From assembly GCA_027924645.1 (NCBI GenBank), contig BSBN01000445.1, forward strand, positions 2,215,001-2,279,000: 64,000 bases of DNA, written 5' to 3'. A program made the position numbers and the translations under genes. Shown piece after piece: positions 45,276 through 57,594 of this stretch (the stretch's first letter is position 1; each line of letters opens with the position of its first letter). The notes under the pieces were generated by a model. The model was given only the letters and a program-made list of their open reading frames with translations, did not search any database and was not told the DNA's origin. Source of the stretch: Cunninghamia lanceolata. Taxonomy: Eukaryota; Streptophyta; Pinopsida; Cupressales; Cupressaceae.

Positions 45276-46082
45276 ATGTTGTAGCATTAGGACCTTTACG
45301 TTGTTTGTGTGTGTTTTAGTTCATCATGGAATAGACTTGAGATGGTTGATACCCTCATCCTATTCTGTGGGTGTGCGAGAGAGTGAGATTGTGGATGGGC
45401 ATCTAACCTTTGTTGTGGAGGAAGCTCCATGCTCTCTATGGTTATCATGGTGGCTTTGTCACATGATCAGTGAAGTTTTCTACTGGTGTCGTCTTTGTGG
45501 TGTGCCTTGGTGCTTTCCATGTTTTACGTTTTGATCTCCATCCTTATTGGAGAGCATTTTAGATATGTGTGTTCCTTGTCAAACTTGAACGGCTTTTAGG
45601 GCTTTGTTTTACCCCTAAGTGTTTGTGAGTGGTTCTTGAGTGTTTCTAAGATTTGGAGTGTCCTAGGGGAGGCGTGTGAGTGGTTTTGAAACTTGTGTCA
45701 TTTGTGAAAATTTTGTCCGAGCAATGATCAGGGACACTAGCACCCCAACTGGACTCTAGCACCCAAGAAGGACACTAGCACCCAAGGACACTAGTCCCTA
45801 GACTGGACACTAGCACCTAGAGGGTACAACAACACCTAGGGGTAAAAGCACAATAGTGTTTCACACTTTCGACTAACTAAATAATTCTGCATGGATCATT
45901 TACACGCGATTTAGTTATGCCTGAAACCATCTGGCGCCTATGTGGTTGTACGTTTCCTGGCGAAACCTTATCGGGCAGTAAGGTTACACCTGGTTAGATT
46001 TTGGGCATAACCAAAGAAAAAAATTAAAAATAGGTGAAATTATCATTTTCGCTCGGATTGATACAGTTTTGGAGTGTTACGC
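45276..46082 (+). other. internal fragment of the long-LTR element
   Basis: Leader-like sequence with no gag motif. It includes a 19-bp tandem repeat (45728-45841). It is cut at 46082 by the T1 chromovirus and is not recognised to the right of T1. Confidence 0.45.
45728..45841 (+). repeat. 19-bp tandem repeat GGACACTAGCACCCAAGAA
   Basis: Six units starting GGACACTAGCACC, GGACTCTAGCACC, GGACACTAGCACC, GGACACTAGTCCC, GGACACTAGCACC and GTACAACAACACC. Five are 19 bp; the third is shortened to 16. Confidence 0.75.
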
Positions 46083-47523
46083 TGTCATGCCCACATTTCC
46101 CATGCGGTCACGACACACAACACATGTGTCATGTCCACATTTGACATGTGGTCATGACATGAGTTATGAAAAACTTTTCTACCCATCCCTAGGAACCCCC
46201 CTCGCACACATGTACGTGCTCAGTGGCAATACGCATGAGGCGTAAACATGTCAAACATAATTTGAGGACATGCATTATCCTACTCCGTCCATTACATGAT
46301 GAAAGCCGTCTAGGGGGTATGTGACACGAAACGTGCTACTTTTAGGGTTAGGATGGTTTAATCCAAACCCTGAGTCTCCTAGGTGAGAAGGTGATTTTGT
46401 CATATCCGAAACCAAACCCTATCTAAAAAATAAAATGAAATCAAATAAATAATTTATGAAAATAAAATGGCATAATGGATGCATGATAAAATGAAGTGAT
46501 AAAATGAAAGTCAATAAAATGACATAAAATTAAAACCCTAAAATCTAGGAAAAATTCAACAGCATAATGCGTTTTCAATAATCGAATTAAAATTTTTAAA
46601 ATAAAACTCCAACAAGCAAAATTTAAAAATAGAATTAAACTTAAAGAAGAATTAAAAATTAAAAATTGAATACCTTGCCAAGGCCAATTAAATTGACCTT
46701 GCAATTAAATGTTAAAATTCGAAAATAAAATAATTAAATAATTAAATGACACCAAGATAAATTTCAAAATTAAGTCCGATAATAAATATAATTTCAACAT
46801 TATATTTATTAACCAACTCGAAAATAATAGAGGAAAGGGAAAGGTTAAAATACCTTTCCCCGTAAAATAATAATTAAACGGATTAAAAAAAAAAAAAAAC
46901 CAAATAAAAGACTTCCCATCGCTAGGGCCTAAAACGCACTAAGGAAAATAAAATAATGCTCTAATTAAATAAATTAACTACAAAGGGAAACACACTTCCC
47001 AATTAATTAAATCTCACATGAAAGAATAAAAAATCTCATTCCAAAATAAAATTATAAATCAAATATATTTTAAACACTAAGGGAGGCAAAAACCCCAAAA
47101 GTCAAAAGTAAAGAAAAGAGGGAAGTTAGAATTCCCATGCACATGAATAAATGGAAAAATTTAAATAAAATAGAAAAGACTAAATTCCCTCTCATTTTCA
47201 ATCAACCCTATCCAATATTCTATTGTTTTCTTTTTTGAAGCCCTAGTATTATTTTATTAGTTTCCTTATGGGTTTGCCCTATCTTTTCTTTTGTTTCCTC
47301 TTCTCATTTGTTCTTCCTCCATTTTTGTGTTCCTTTTTCTTCACTCTTGTTTGCAAGTTGAAAGTCTTATTCTCTCATGGCTACCATGGAGGGAAGATAC
47401 AGAGGTATAATTTTTTTGTTGAACATATATATAGTTGGGTTTTCTCTTTATATATATATACACATAATTAAATATGAGTATGTAATATGGGTCTCTTTTT
47501 TTTAATGAAAGAAATATACAAAG

Positions 47524-47524
<1 letters not shown>

Positions 47525-47589
<65 letters not shown>
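47525..47589. repeat. (TA)n microsatellite, 65 bp
   Basis: An uninterrupted TA run. At the same place in the other LTR (57065-57078) there are only about five TA units. Confidence 0.95.
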
Positions 47590-47591
<2 letters not shown>

Positions 47592-47916
47592 CAGGAGTTA
47601 AAAGTTTAAACAGGGAATTCGTCGCTGACAACCACCATGGAAGAGGGTTTGGTGGCAGTTTTAAGGGCCACACAGAGGGTCGACAGAGGGGGGCATCTGC
47701 GGTGGTTTGGGGTATAGGGATGGTGTGGGGAGGGGGCCGTGCCTCCCCCCACACTAGACTGCAGCAAGGGTAGGGGGCGATAGCTGGGCCGTCATCCCTC
47801 TGCCTTCATTTTTTTTTTCTTATAACCTAAATGCTATGACATTCAAAACAACAGGGTTCGACCCTCAATAGCCTTTATTCTATTTTTTTTTTATTTCAAA
47901 AATACAAGGCCTCTCA

Positions 47917-47917
<1 letters not shown>

Positions 47918-47964
<47 letters not shown>
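47918..47964. repeat. (TA)n microsatellite, 47 bp
   Basis: A TA run after GGCCTCTCAG. The counterpart in the right LTR is at 57415-57462. Confidence 0.93.
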
Positions 47965-47966
<2 letters not shown>

Positions 47967-48020
47967 CATTATGTATATACGGTGCCAAAGAAACAAACAA
48001 CAATTTTAGATAGTCAAATT

Positions 48021-48025
<5 letters not shown>

Positions 48026-48069
<44 letters not shown>
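48026..48069. repeat. (TA)n microsatellite, 44 bp
   Basis: A TA run after AATTTACATAC. The right LTR has a CA run here instead (57573-57594). A further short TA run is at 48077-48090. Confidence 0.92.
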
Positions 48070-48071
<2 letters not shown>

Positions 48072-50593
48072 CTCAATATATATATATATACTAAATTTCA
48101 AAATAGCAATAATTATAAATAACAGAGAATACTAACTTTCAGTTTTGTAACAAAAAATAATTCAGTAGTTTTTTTTTGAAAAATTAAATATACAGAAGTA
48201 TTCTTTGTTTTTTTAATGAAAACTATAAGGGGGAAATTATAATTTCATCTATATTTTCAACAACTTATTTTCATAACAACAACTACTAACATGAAATTTC
48301 AATGCAATATCAGAAAATAATACATTTAAATTTCTCTTTTTTTTTGCATACACTAAAATTTATTCAGCAACACATATTTATTTATTTTTTTCTTTTTTGA
48401 AGAACAAATGACAGCAAAAGTATCTTCTCTTGCATTTCTCCTTTTCTCATAAACTTCAAAAACATAAAAATAGTAAGCATCCTTTCTTTTCTTTTTTTTT
48501 ATAAACCATAATAGTGCTCTCATTACAATCTCACACAAAAACCAACATAATGGGTAGAATAACTTGTCAAAAATTACAATAGGGCCTCAAGGCCATGGCT
48601 CAAACAGCTAACAACATAATACTACCACAACACTAAAACAGACTTCTCCAAAGCTCCATTTCTCCAATAAACACCTGCAATAAATACACAACAAGAAGGG
48701 GAACCAAGCCACAATGAAATGCCCTCCTCCCTACCGTAGGACCGCAAGTGGGTCACCCCCAAGCTAGGGAGGTAGGAAACACACGGTTGCACACAAACAC
48801 CACAACAATCAACACAAGAATAACTCAAAATTCACCCATGGATTAACACAAAACAAATCTCATGAAAATGAGTTTGATGGGGGTAGGGAATGGACCCCTC
48901 TACTCAAAAGGCCACACCAAAAATACCAAACACCAAGTCTCATGGCCTCAAGCCAAAACCTCCAAAAACACATATCTCCAAATATCTCAAAAAAACTACC
49001 ATGGCACTCTTTCCATCAAAATGGTCTCAACACCAAGTAAAAATCCCTCAAGGCTATAAGTAGCACAAATATGAGGGTGACCTCAAGAAGGTTCACTCTC
49101 CCCTACCCCAAATAAGTTGAGCCTTACCTCTAAATGGAGGTGCTCTCACCAAACTCCTAACCCACATAAAAATGAAAGCAACAAACAACAAAATCCACAA
49201 ACACAACATAATGAAATATGCAAGGGTAATAAACAAGTCATGGAGCTTACCTTCAAAAGCCCTAATAATGGAAGCACGTTTGGTGAAGAGCTCCAAGCTT
49301 CTTCAAATCTTTCAATCTCCAAACTTTTATCTAACTCCCCAAAGTAAACTCTAAAAATAGAAGAAAATCTCAAAATGCAAAAATCCCACACTCCTCAACA
49401 AGAGAAGGTAATATAGGCCTTCTAAATTGGCCTTGAGGAATCCTTCCTCCTCCCATGCTACTTGCAAGGGAGAGGAAGTGTGAGGGTGACAAATGTCATC
49501 CTCCAATTCCATCCCAATCCTCACATTATCCACTTGTGCTCTAACACATGTGTGAGAGAACAAGTGGTGAGGTGACAATCCCCTTCAAGCCTCCATGAGG
49601 ATAAGGGATGCCATATGGCATCCTCTTATTCTCAAGAGAGCCATCTCCCTCCAAGATGCTCTCACACATGTGTGAGAGTCTTGGAGGAAGATCCCACACA
49701 CTTGAGAGTCTTGGAGACCTCCCAAGTCTTCTTAGTGAAGCGATCCCCAAACTTTGGGAAGGGAGATGAGTCTTTCCCAAAGAATGACTCATCTCCCACC
49801 CTTATCCATTTCAAAATTCGTCACTTTAACTAAACCTTAGTTTAGAGTGACCAAAAGTGAGTTATCCCAAGGTTTAGTTAGTCAAAATTGACCCTAGACC
49901 CGTGGGTAACCACCTAGAGTACGTTTTGGGACACTAAAGTTCACCTAGGGAGTCATAAATCCACTTTAAATGGCCTCAAAAATAAAAACAATACCAAATG
50001 GTATAAAACAATAAAATTTATACAACACATGATATTAATTAATTAAACAAAGGGGTACTAGGCCAAAATGATAAAATAATCAAGCACTTAAACAACACTC
50101 AAATCAAATGTGATCCTCATCCCTCTTGGGAATGGATCGGTTTCACAGGGAATAACATATGTGTGAATACTACCTCTAATTTCCCGTGGCCTGGGAATAT
50201 AATCATGCACATCTAGATTAAGTGTCAATCATATCATGAATAATCATAGCCGAAGCAACTTGAATTAAATTCATGCCATTGAATGCAACATTAATCATCT
50301 ACAACATAATTCAATATTAAATTGCACTTTCTATCTAATGTCGCATAATCATCATCACATAAAGAACCACAAATCACATCACAAAACATCATCCAATATA
50401 TCTCGCATGTCTAGTCTCAACATAGCATTAAAATATGATGAAATCAAATCACCATATGTCTAATCAATGTCATATCAAAACTAGAAGATATAATCAAATC
50501 AGCATAATGGAACCATAGTCTCTAAAAGTATGATAATGTCATCAACTGAAATGTAAAACGATCAAAATGAGGAAGGAAAAATAATCGGCCTCA

Positions 50594-50609
50594 CATCCTC
50601 CCTCCCTAA
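50594..50609 (-). promoter_or_regulatory. polypurine tract of T1
   Basis: On the minus strand TTAGGGAGGGAGGATG lies directly before the LTR start TGAGGCC. Confidence 0.75.
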
Positions 50610-50611
50610 GA

Positions 50612-52165
50612 CTAAACTTCCTCCTGGAAGTCATCAGAAAGGTGAGGATAGAGTGCCCTCAAACTAGCTGCATCCTCCCAAGTCGCTATGACCTCATCAT
50701 AACAATCCCACTGGACACTAACCTGGTCTAGCTCTCGACCTCGAAGGCCCAGTGTCTGACGAGCCAATATGCAAATTGGCTTCAAAGCCAACTGCTCGTC
50801 TGCCTCTACCTGTAGAGCACTCCAGTCCAATACATGAGATAAATCAGATATATATCACCTCAATACATAAATATGAAAGAAATCGTGGATACATGATAGG
50901 CTAGGTGGCAATGCTAGATGGTAGGCAACAGGTCCTATCTGCTCCAAGATCTCAAAAGGTCCTACAAATCGTGGTACGAGCTTAGAGCCCTTTCTATAAT
51001 AGATTGGACTCTTATGTGGCCGCACTCTAAGGAGTACCCTGTCACCCACTGAGAAGCTCCAATCAGTTCTCTTAGCATCGGCATACTTCTTCTATCTATC
51101 TGATGCCTCCTGAAGTCTCTGCCTAATCAATGTGACATGCTTCGGCAATGTGACATGCTTCTCCATATCCTGAACTAACTCTGGACCAATGGCAACCCTG
51201 TCATCTATCTGATCCCAACTCAATGCTGTCATGCATAGTCTGTCATATAAAGCCTGAAAAGGAGGCATACCCAAGGAGCTATGATGCCCATTATTGTAGG
51301 CAAACTCAACCAAATATAGATACTCCTCCCATCTAGACTGATGGTCCATAACATAAATATGAAGCATGTCCTCCAACACCTGATTCACCTGCTCTATCTG
51401 TCCATCTGTCTCGGGATGATAAGCGGAGCTAAAGTTGAGTTGTGTGCCCAACGCCTGCTGCAAAGCTCTCCAAAAGGTTAAAGTGAACACTAAATCCCTG
51501 TTGAAAATGATGCGGCGAGGTACTCCATATAATCTCACAATATCGTCTAAGAATGCTCTCGCCACTGTTGGTGCATTATACGTCATGCGTACAAGTGAGA
51601 AATGCGCCACCTTGGTCAACTTGTCGACTGTCACCATGATGGCATCATGGCGACGCGAAGACATAGGAAGACCAACAATGAAATCCATGGACATGGTGTC
51701 CCATTTCCACTCAGGTATCTCGTGAGAATATAAAAGACCCGCTGGATGCTGATGCTCGGCCTTGACCCTCTAGCACTCAAGGCATCGAGCAACAAACTCT
51801 GTAATATCCCGTCTCACACCCTTCCAATGGTACAGCTGTAGTAGGTCGGCATGCATCTTCTTCACCCCCAGATGTGCCGCATATGGTGCTTGGTGAGCCT
51901 CTGATAACACTACAGTATGTAGGTCACCTGTGCGGGGTACATAGATGTGCTTTCGATGACGAAGTAACCCATCTACCTCAAGTGAATATCCTGCAAACTT
52001 GCCCACAAGGGCCCTCTGTGAACTGATCTCCTGCTGCACCTCAAGAAACCACTCATCCTCAGGTAGATGCTGAATAATGCGTCCTCTCAAGTCCACACTC
52101 AGAGTCAACGTCAAGAGCTCGTGGCGCCTCCGACTCAATGCATCAGCAACCACGTTCTCCTTCCT
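50612..52165 (-). pseudogene. T1 integrase with C-terminal chromodomain
   Basis: One frame without shifts from VADALSRRRHELL (end of RNase H) to the stop at 50612, broken by TAG at 51770, TAG at 51094 and TGA at 50857. Zinc finger: HLGVKKMHADLLQLYHWKGV...CLEC. Core: MDFIVG (first Asp kept), IIFNRD where SDRD is usual (second Asp now Asn), AYHPETDGQIEQVNQ (Glu kept). C-terminal domain: GDRVLLRVRPHKS...PRFVGPFEILEQIG. The chromodomain, 50830-50612, is open and well kept (ILARQTLGLRGREL, VSVQWDCYDEVIATWE). In active elements the chromodomain steers integration to methylated-histone chromatin. Confidence 0.9.
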
Positions 52166-53290
52166 TTGATGTAGTGGACATCAAAGTCATACTCGTAAAG
52201 AAACTCCAACGCCACTGACGTGCGTTCAGATTTGCCTATGTAAATAAATACTAAAGACTGGTGATCTGAATGAAGCTCAAAGCGACAACCCAATAAGAAA
52301 TGTCTCCAACGAACTAGAGCATGAACCACTGCCGCTAACTCCAAATCGTGAGTAGGGTAGTTCAGCTCATGGGTCTTGAGCTTTCACAACTCATACGCGA
52401 TCGCTCTACCACCCTACATAAGTACGGCTCCCAAACCCTCAAGTGATGCATCCATGCAAACCATAAAATCTACTGCAAGATCAGGAATCACTAAAATGGG
52501 AGCGCTGGTAAAATGCTCCTTAAGGACCACAAAGGCCCTCTCACACTGCTCAGTCCATAGAAAACTCTTCCCTTTCTGCTGAAGGGAAGTAATGGGGTGC
52601 GCTATCCGAGAAAAACCCTCAACAATTTTACGGTAATAACCAGCTAAACCCATAAAACTCCTGACCTCTGTCACACTGGTGGGTGCTGGCCAATCTCTGA
52701 TAGCCATGATCTTTGATGGATCCACTGAGATTCCATCGCCATATAGGATATGCCCCAAATATTGTACCTCTATCCTGAAAAATGCACACTTCGCCAAGTT
52801 CCCATAAAGATTCTGCTCCCTCAAACATTGTAGAACCTGACGTAGGTGCTCCTCATGCTCCTCGGTCAGCAAATAGATCAAAATGTAATCAAGGAAAATA
52901 ATCACGAACTGATCTAAGTAGGTACAAAACACCCCATTCATAAGACTCATGAACACTGCAGGGGCGTTCGTCAAATCGAAGGGGACCACAGTGAACTCAT
53001 AGTGGCCATATCAAGTCCAAAAGGCAGTCTTATGGATGTCTACCTCTGTGATACGCAACTGATGGTAACTAGACTTCAGGGTAATCTTAGAGAACACCCT
53101 GGCTCCCTGCATCTGATCAAAAAGATCGTCAATCATGGGCAAAGGTTAATAGTTCTTCACCGTCACCTTATTCAACTGCCTATAATCCATGCATAATCGG
53201 AGACCCATCCTTCATCTTCACGAAGATGACAGGAGCGCCCCAAGGTGAAACGCTTAGTCAGATGTGCCCTTTCTTGAGCAAGTCCTCAAG
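52135..53290 (-). pseudogene. T1 reverse transcriptase and RNase H
   Basis: The N-terminal half (53290-52990) is scattered over frames. 52989-52414 gives [28 protein letters not shown] and [37 protein letters not shown]. The catalytic YLDD reads FLDY: the second metal-binding Asp is Tyr (codon at 52887-52885), so polymerase activity is lost. RNase H follows ([15 protein letters not shown], stop, LELAAVVHALVRWRHFLLG, FELHSDHQSLVFI), ending in a frameshift near 52160. Confidence 0.87.
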
Positions 53291-53953
53291 CTATAACTTG
53301 AGCTTTGTGAGCTCGTGAGTGGTCATCCTGTAGGGTGCACGAGACACTGGCTCGACACCTGGCACTAAGTCAATATGAAAGTCTACCTCACGACAAGGTG
53401 GCATCCCTGGTAACTCTGCTGGAAACACATCGGCAAACTCTCTCAGGATGGGATAATCATCCAAAGATGCCTCAGGCTCATCATTTGATTTGTCACTCAC
53501 TGTGATAGCGAACATCTGGCATCCCTTCCGCATGCAACGCTTAAGCTGTTGAGCGAATATCATACATACTATTGTGGGCTTCTAAATGCCCACTATCTCC
53601 ACTGATGTACCATGATCGTCTAAGCAGCTAATCGCCTTTCGGCAACAATCTAGCTTGGCTCGATGAGCCGCAAGCCATTCCATACCCAAAACCACATCGT
53701 ATGATCCTAATGTCATAACTCTAAGGTCACAAACTATGGCAAAGGGTCCCAAAGAAATTTCACAATCGTGGTCTAAGGGATCTACTATCATCTTGGCCCC
53801 TGAGGCCAACTCAACCACCCACCTATCACCATGTCTAGAGGCCACCAACCTGCAGTGCTCCACTAATGATGGAGATATGAAAGAGTCAGTAGCACCAGAG
53901 TCATAGAGAATAGAAATGGGGACACCCCCTATCATACCTGATGTCTTAATCAC
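53291..53953 (-). pseudogene. T1 aspartic protease and linker
   Basis: The protease (53953-53582) keeps the active site in ILYDSGATDSFISPSLVEH and the downstream VVLGMEWLAAHRAKLDCC (RVP_2 type). After a stop at 53582 the same frame continues (53563-53291) with VLREFADVFPAELPGMPP-like linker (ILREFADVFPAELPG) and VDFHIDLVPGVEPVSRAPYR, which leads into RT. Confidence 0.88.
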
Positions 53954-54078
53954 TGATGCCTAAAAATCAGCCTGGCGGTTATCAACTGCTATGAACATAC
54001 GGTGGGACCTACCCACATCTCCAACTGTCTGCTCTGATCCTCCTGCACGAGGCTGCCCCCTGCTGTAAAGCTCTATGG

Positions 54079-54120
54079 ACACTCTCTGGCTAGATGTCTT
54101 GCTCCACCACACACATAACA
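54079..54120 (-). pseudogene. T1 gag zinc knuckle
   Basis: CYVCGGARHLAREC on the minus strand is a complete CCHC knuckle (CX2CX4HX4C) for RNA binding. It is in a different frame from the gag core, so a shift lies between 54433 and 54120. The stretch between is Gln/Gly/Arg-rich and low in complexity. Confidence 0.75.
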
Positions 54121-54432
54121 TGCCCCTAGTCTGTACCTACCCAGTCTGAGTCCTACTCGACTGCTGTTGTCTAGATCTACCTGTGAACCCCTATATGACT
54201 GTTGTGACCTCGCAGGTTCCGTAGGTGGTCCCTGCTACCTCTGATCTCTATGTGGGCCCTGTTGCTGTCAACCTCAATTATGACCCCCATGTGCCCTCTG
54301 TTGTGGCCTGGGTCTCTGCTGCTGCTAAGGGGGTCTAGGAGGTAAGGATGCAAAACTAAATCCTCCTCTCTAAGGTGGCGGCGGTGGTCTGCGGTAATTC
54401 TGCTGATGCTGTTGTTGCCCACAATCCTGAAA

Positions 54433-55485
54433 CTAAGGGCAAGAACTCTGCCCTCGTCCATGTATCTCCTCAGCTATGTATGCCTTCTCAGCAGCATCAC
54501 TCAATGTCTGGGGGTCTGCCATGCGTATAGGCCCTGCTATGCTATGGTTCAATCCTCTGATAAACTTATAAACCAAGAGTTTCTCGTCATGGAGATACTC
54601 TACATACTGAGACAACTTGATAAATCTACCCTCATACTGAGCAACGGTAAGTCCTCTCTACTGAAGGTCATGAAAATCATCTATGTGACGCTGTCTGTAG
54701 TGATCTGATAAGTATTGCGCATTGAAGCACTCAATGAAAGTCTTCCATGTGAGTGTGTCTAATGATAGATGGCGCTTGCACTCCTTAGTGTGCCACCAAG
54801 TAACTATTGCATCTCGCAACAGGTGGACTGCCACACGAGCCTTCGTGTTACCCTTGTAAGAACACAACACAAAGCATCTGTCTAAGCTGATGAGCCAAGC
54901 CTTTGCCTCAGCTCCTTCTGTGGTCCCGATGAAAGTAGGAGGATTCGGCCTCAACAAATCCCTGATGGGATCTCCTCTGTCTCTGTGCCCTCTGATAGGC
55001 TCATCCGCATAATAATCATAAGGCATGTGAACAATATGCTCCACTCGCACTACCTCCTCACGCCTAGCATGATGTGGAGGGCTCTTGCTACGGGCCCTGT
55101 TGGTCGATCCAACCTCCTCTGTCGTCGTATCAGGTACCTCAACATAAGGCTCCACACGTGGTGCCTCTCGCGGCTCAATGCAAGGCTCCACACATGGCTT
55201 GACATGTGACTCTGCTCATGGCTCCATGCGTGGCTTCTCTCACGGATCATCACAGGGCTCAACATGTGGCTCTATGCACGGCTCAACTACGGCCAGTGGA
55301 AGCCTATCTAACACTATCTGTATTGCCTATAATATCTGTGGCCTAATATCTGATATAGGTAGGGCCGAGGGTGCCTGCAGTATCGGTGGGGTCGGCGGTG
55401 CCAGTCCCTCAGTTGAAGAATCACTGTGCACCTTGACAGATGCAGTGTGGCGGGATTGCGCTCGCTGAACTCGTTAGGGAGGCAT
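54433..55485 (-). pseudogene. T1 gag
   Basis: Likely start ATGCCTCCC at 55485, with a stop at codon 4. The N-terminal part contains repeats of Glu-Pro pairs (VEPC, IEPR, VEPY) from imperfect 21-30-bp DNA repeats at 55130-55300. The Retrotrans_gag domain is open at 55191-54658 (PTFIGTTEGAEAKAWLISLD, WWHTKECKRHLSLDTLTWKT, FIECFNAQYLSDHYR). After a TAG it goes on with LTVAQYEGRFIKLSQYVEYL and LVYKFIRGLNHSIAGPIRMA to a TAG at 54433. All in one frame. Confidence 0.87.
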
Positions 55486-55565
55486 CTTACAAAAATGAGG
55501 TAATCACAAATTAATCAAAATTGCGAAAATAATAATGTGCCCTTACAATCCCAGTGTTTAAACTT

Positions 55566-55579
55566 GGGCTCTGATACCA
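55566..55579 (-). promoter_or_regulatory. PBS of T1 (tRNA-iMet)
   Basis: The minus strand reads TGGTATCAGAGCCC, an exact initiator tRNA-Met primer site, two bases from the LTR end. Confidence 0.9.
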
Positions 55580-56940
55580 AATGTCATGCCCACATTTCCC
55601 ATGCGGTCACGACACACAACACACGTGTCATGTCCACATTTGACATGTGGTCATGACACGAATTATGAAAAAAATTTCTACCCATCCCTAGGAACCTCCT
55701 TCGCAAGCATCTATGTGCTCGGTGGCAATACGCATGAAGCGTAAACATGTCAAACATAATTCGGGGACATGCATTATCCTACTCCGTCCCCTACATGATG
55801 AAAGCCATCTAGGGGATATGCGACGCGAAGCGTGCCACTTTTAGGGTTAGGATGGTTTAATCTGAACCCTGAGTCTCCTAGGTGAGAAGGCAATTTCGTC
55901 AAATCCGAAACCAAACCCTATCTCAAAAACAAAATAAAATTGAATAAATAATTTATGAAAATACAATGGCATGATGGACGCATGATAAAATGGAGTGATA
56001 AAATAAAAGTCAATAAAATGACGTAAAATTAAAACCCTAAAATCTAAGAAAAATTTGACAGCATAACGCATTTACAATAATCAAATTAAAAATTTTAAAA
56101 TAAAAAACACCAACAAGCAAAATCTAAAAATAGAATTAAACTTAAAGAAGAATTAAAAATTAAAAATTGAATACCTTGCCAAGGCCAATTAAATTGACAT
56201 TGCAATTAGATGTTAAAATTTCAAAATAAAATAATAAAACAATTAAATGACACCAAGATAAATTTTAAAATTAAGTCTGATAATAAATATAATTTCGACG
56301 TTATATTTAGTAACCAACTCAAAAATAATAGAGAAAAGGGAAAGGTTAAAATATCTTTCCCCATAAAATAATAATTAAACAGACAAAAAAATTTAAAAAA
56401 ATTAAATAAAAGACTTCCCATCGCTAGAGCCTAAAACGCACTAAGGAAAATAAAATAATGCCCTAATTAAATAAATTAACTACAAAGGGAAACACACTTC
56501 CCAATTAATTAAATCCCACATGAAAGAATAAAAAATCTCATTCCAAAATAAAATTATAAATCAAATATATTTTAAACACTAAGGGAGGCAAAAACCCCAA
56601 AAGTCAAAAGTAAAGAAACAAGAGAAGTTAGAATTCCCGTGCACATGAATAAATGGGAAAATTTAAATAAAATAGAAAAGACTAAATTCCCTCTCATTTC
56701 CACTCAACCCTATCCAATATTCTGTTGTTTTCTTTTTTCAAGCCCTAGTATTATTTTATTAGTTTCCTTATGGGTTTGCCCTATCTTTTCTTTTGTTTCC
56801 TCTTCTCATTTGTTCTTCCTCCATTTTTGTTTTCCTTTTTCTTCATTCTTGTTTGCAGGGTGAAAGTCTTATTCTCTCATGGCTGCCATGGAGGGAAGAT
56901 ACAAAGGTATAATTTTTTTGTTAAACATATATACAGTAGG

Positions 56941-56943
<3 letters not shown>

Positions 56944-57016
<73 letters not shown>
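56944..57016. repeat. compound (CT)n(TA)n microsatellite
   Basis: About 47 bp of CT followed by about 26 bp of TA. The left LTR has only TTTTCTCTTTATATATATAT at this place (47441-47460). Confidence 0.95.
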
Positions 57017-57409
57017 AGTATGTAATATGGGTCTCTTTTTTTAATGAAAGAAATATACAGAGTGGTATATATATAATTTTGCAGGAGTTAAAAGTTTAAA
57101 CAGGGAATCCGCCGCTGACAGCCACCATGGAAGAGGGTTTGGTGGCGGTTTTAGGGGCCACACGGAGGGTAGGCGGAGGGGGGTGTCTGCAGTGGTTTGG
57201 GGTGAAGGGATGGTGTGGGGACGGAGGCACGACCCCCTCCCCACACCATAGACTACAGCAAGGGTAGGGGGGCGGCGGCTAGGCCGTCATCCCTCTGCCT
57301 TCATTTTTTTTCTTATAACCTAAATGCTATGACGTCTGAAACAGCAGGTTCAACACTCAATAGCCTTTATTCTATATATATATATATATCAAAAATACAA
57401 GGCCTCTCA

Positions 57410-57414
<5 letters not shown>

Positions 57415-57462
<48 letters not shown>
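57415..57462. repeat. (TA)n microsatellite, 48 bp
   Basis: A TA run after CTCTCAGTGTC. A shorter TA run sits at 57373-57389 and another at 57505-57517. Confidence 0.93.
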
Positions 57463-57463
<1 letters not shown>

Positions 57464-57572
57464 AACCTTATTGAGCAAACTATTTTATTTACAACTGTGT
57501 GTGTATATATATATATTTCATTATGTATATATAGTGCCAAAGAAATGAACAACAAGTTTAGATAGCCAAATT

Positions 57573-57594
57573 TACACACACACACACACACACA
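57573..57594. repeat. (CA)n microsatellite, 22 bp
   Basis: A CA run after AAATTTA, replacing the TA run found at the same place in the left LTR. Confidence 0.9.

Larger units (their letters stand above)
46083..50593 (-). mobile_element. 3' LTR of T1 (left copy)
   Basis: Minus strand TGAGGCCGATTATT...GGGCATGACA. It aligns along its length with 55582-60093. Open frames inside it occur in both copies as by-products and match no known protein. Long TA runs at 47525, 47918 and 48026 are listed separately. Confidence 0.88.

Noticed and set aside
47524..47754. Minus-strand ORF ending in a run of Ile-Tyr
   Set aside because: The tail is a translated TA microsatellite and the rest is GC-rich LTR sequence that is stop-free by composition; the other LTR does not keep the same protein.
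49093..49391. ORFs of 60-100 codons shared by both T1 LTRs (also near 58594-58926)
   Set aside because: They are shared because the LTRs are copies of each other. They overlap in several frames on both strands, differ by frame-neutral and frame-breaking changes alike, and match no known family.
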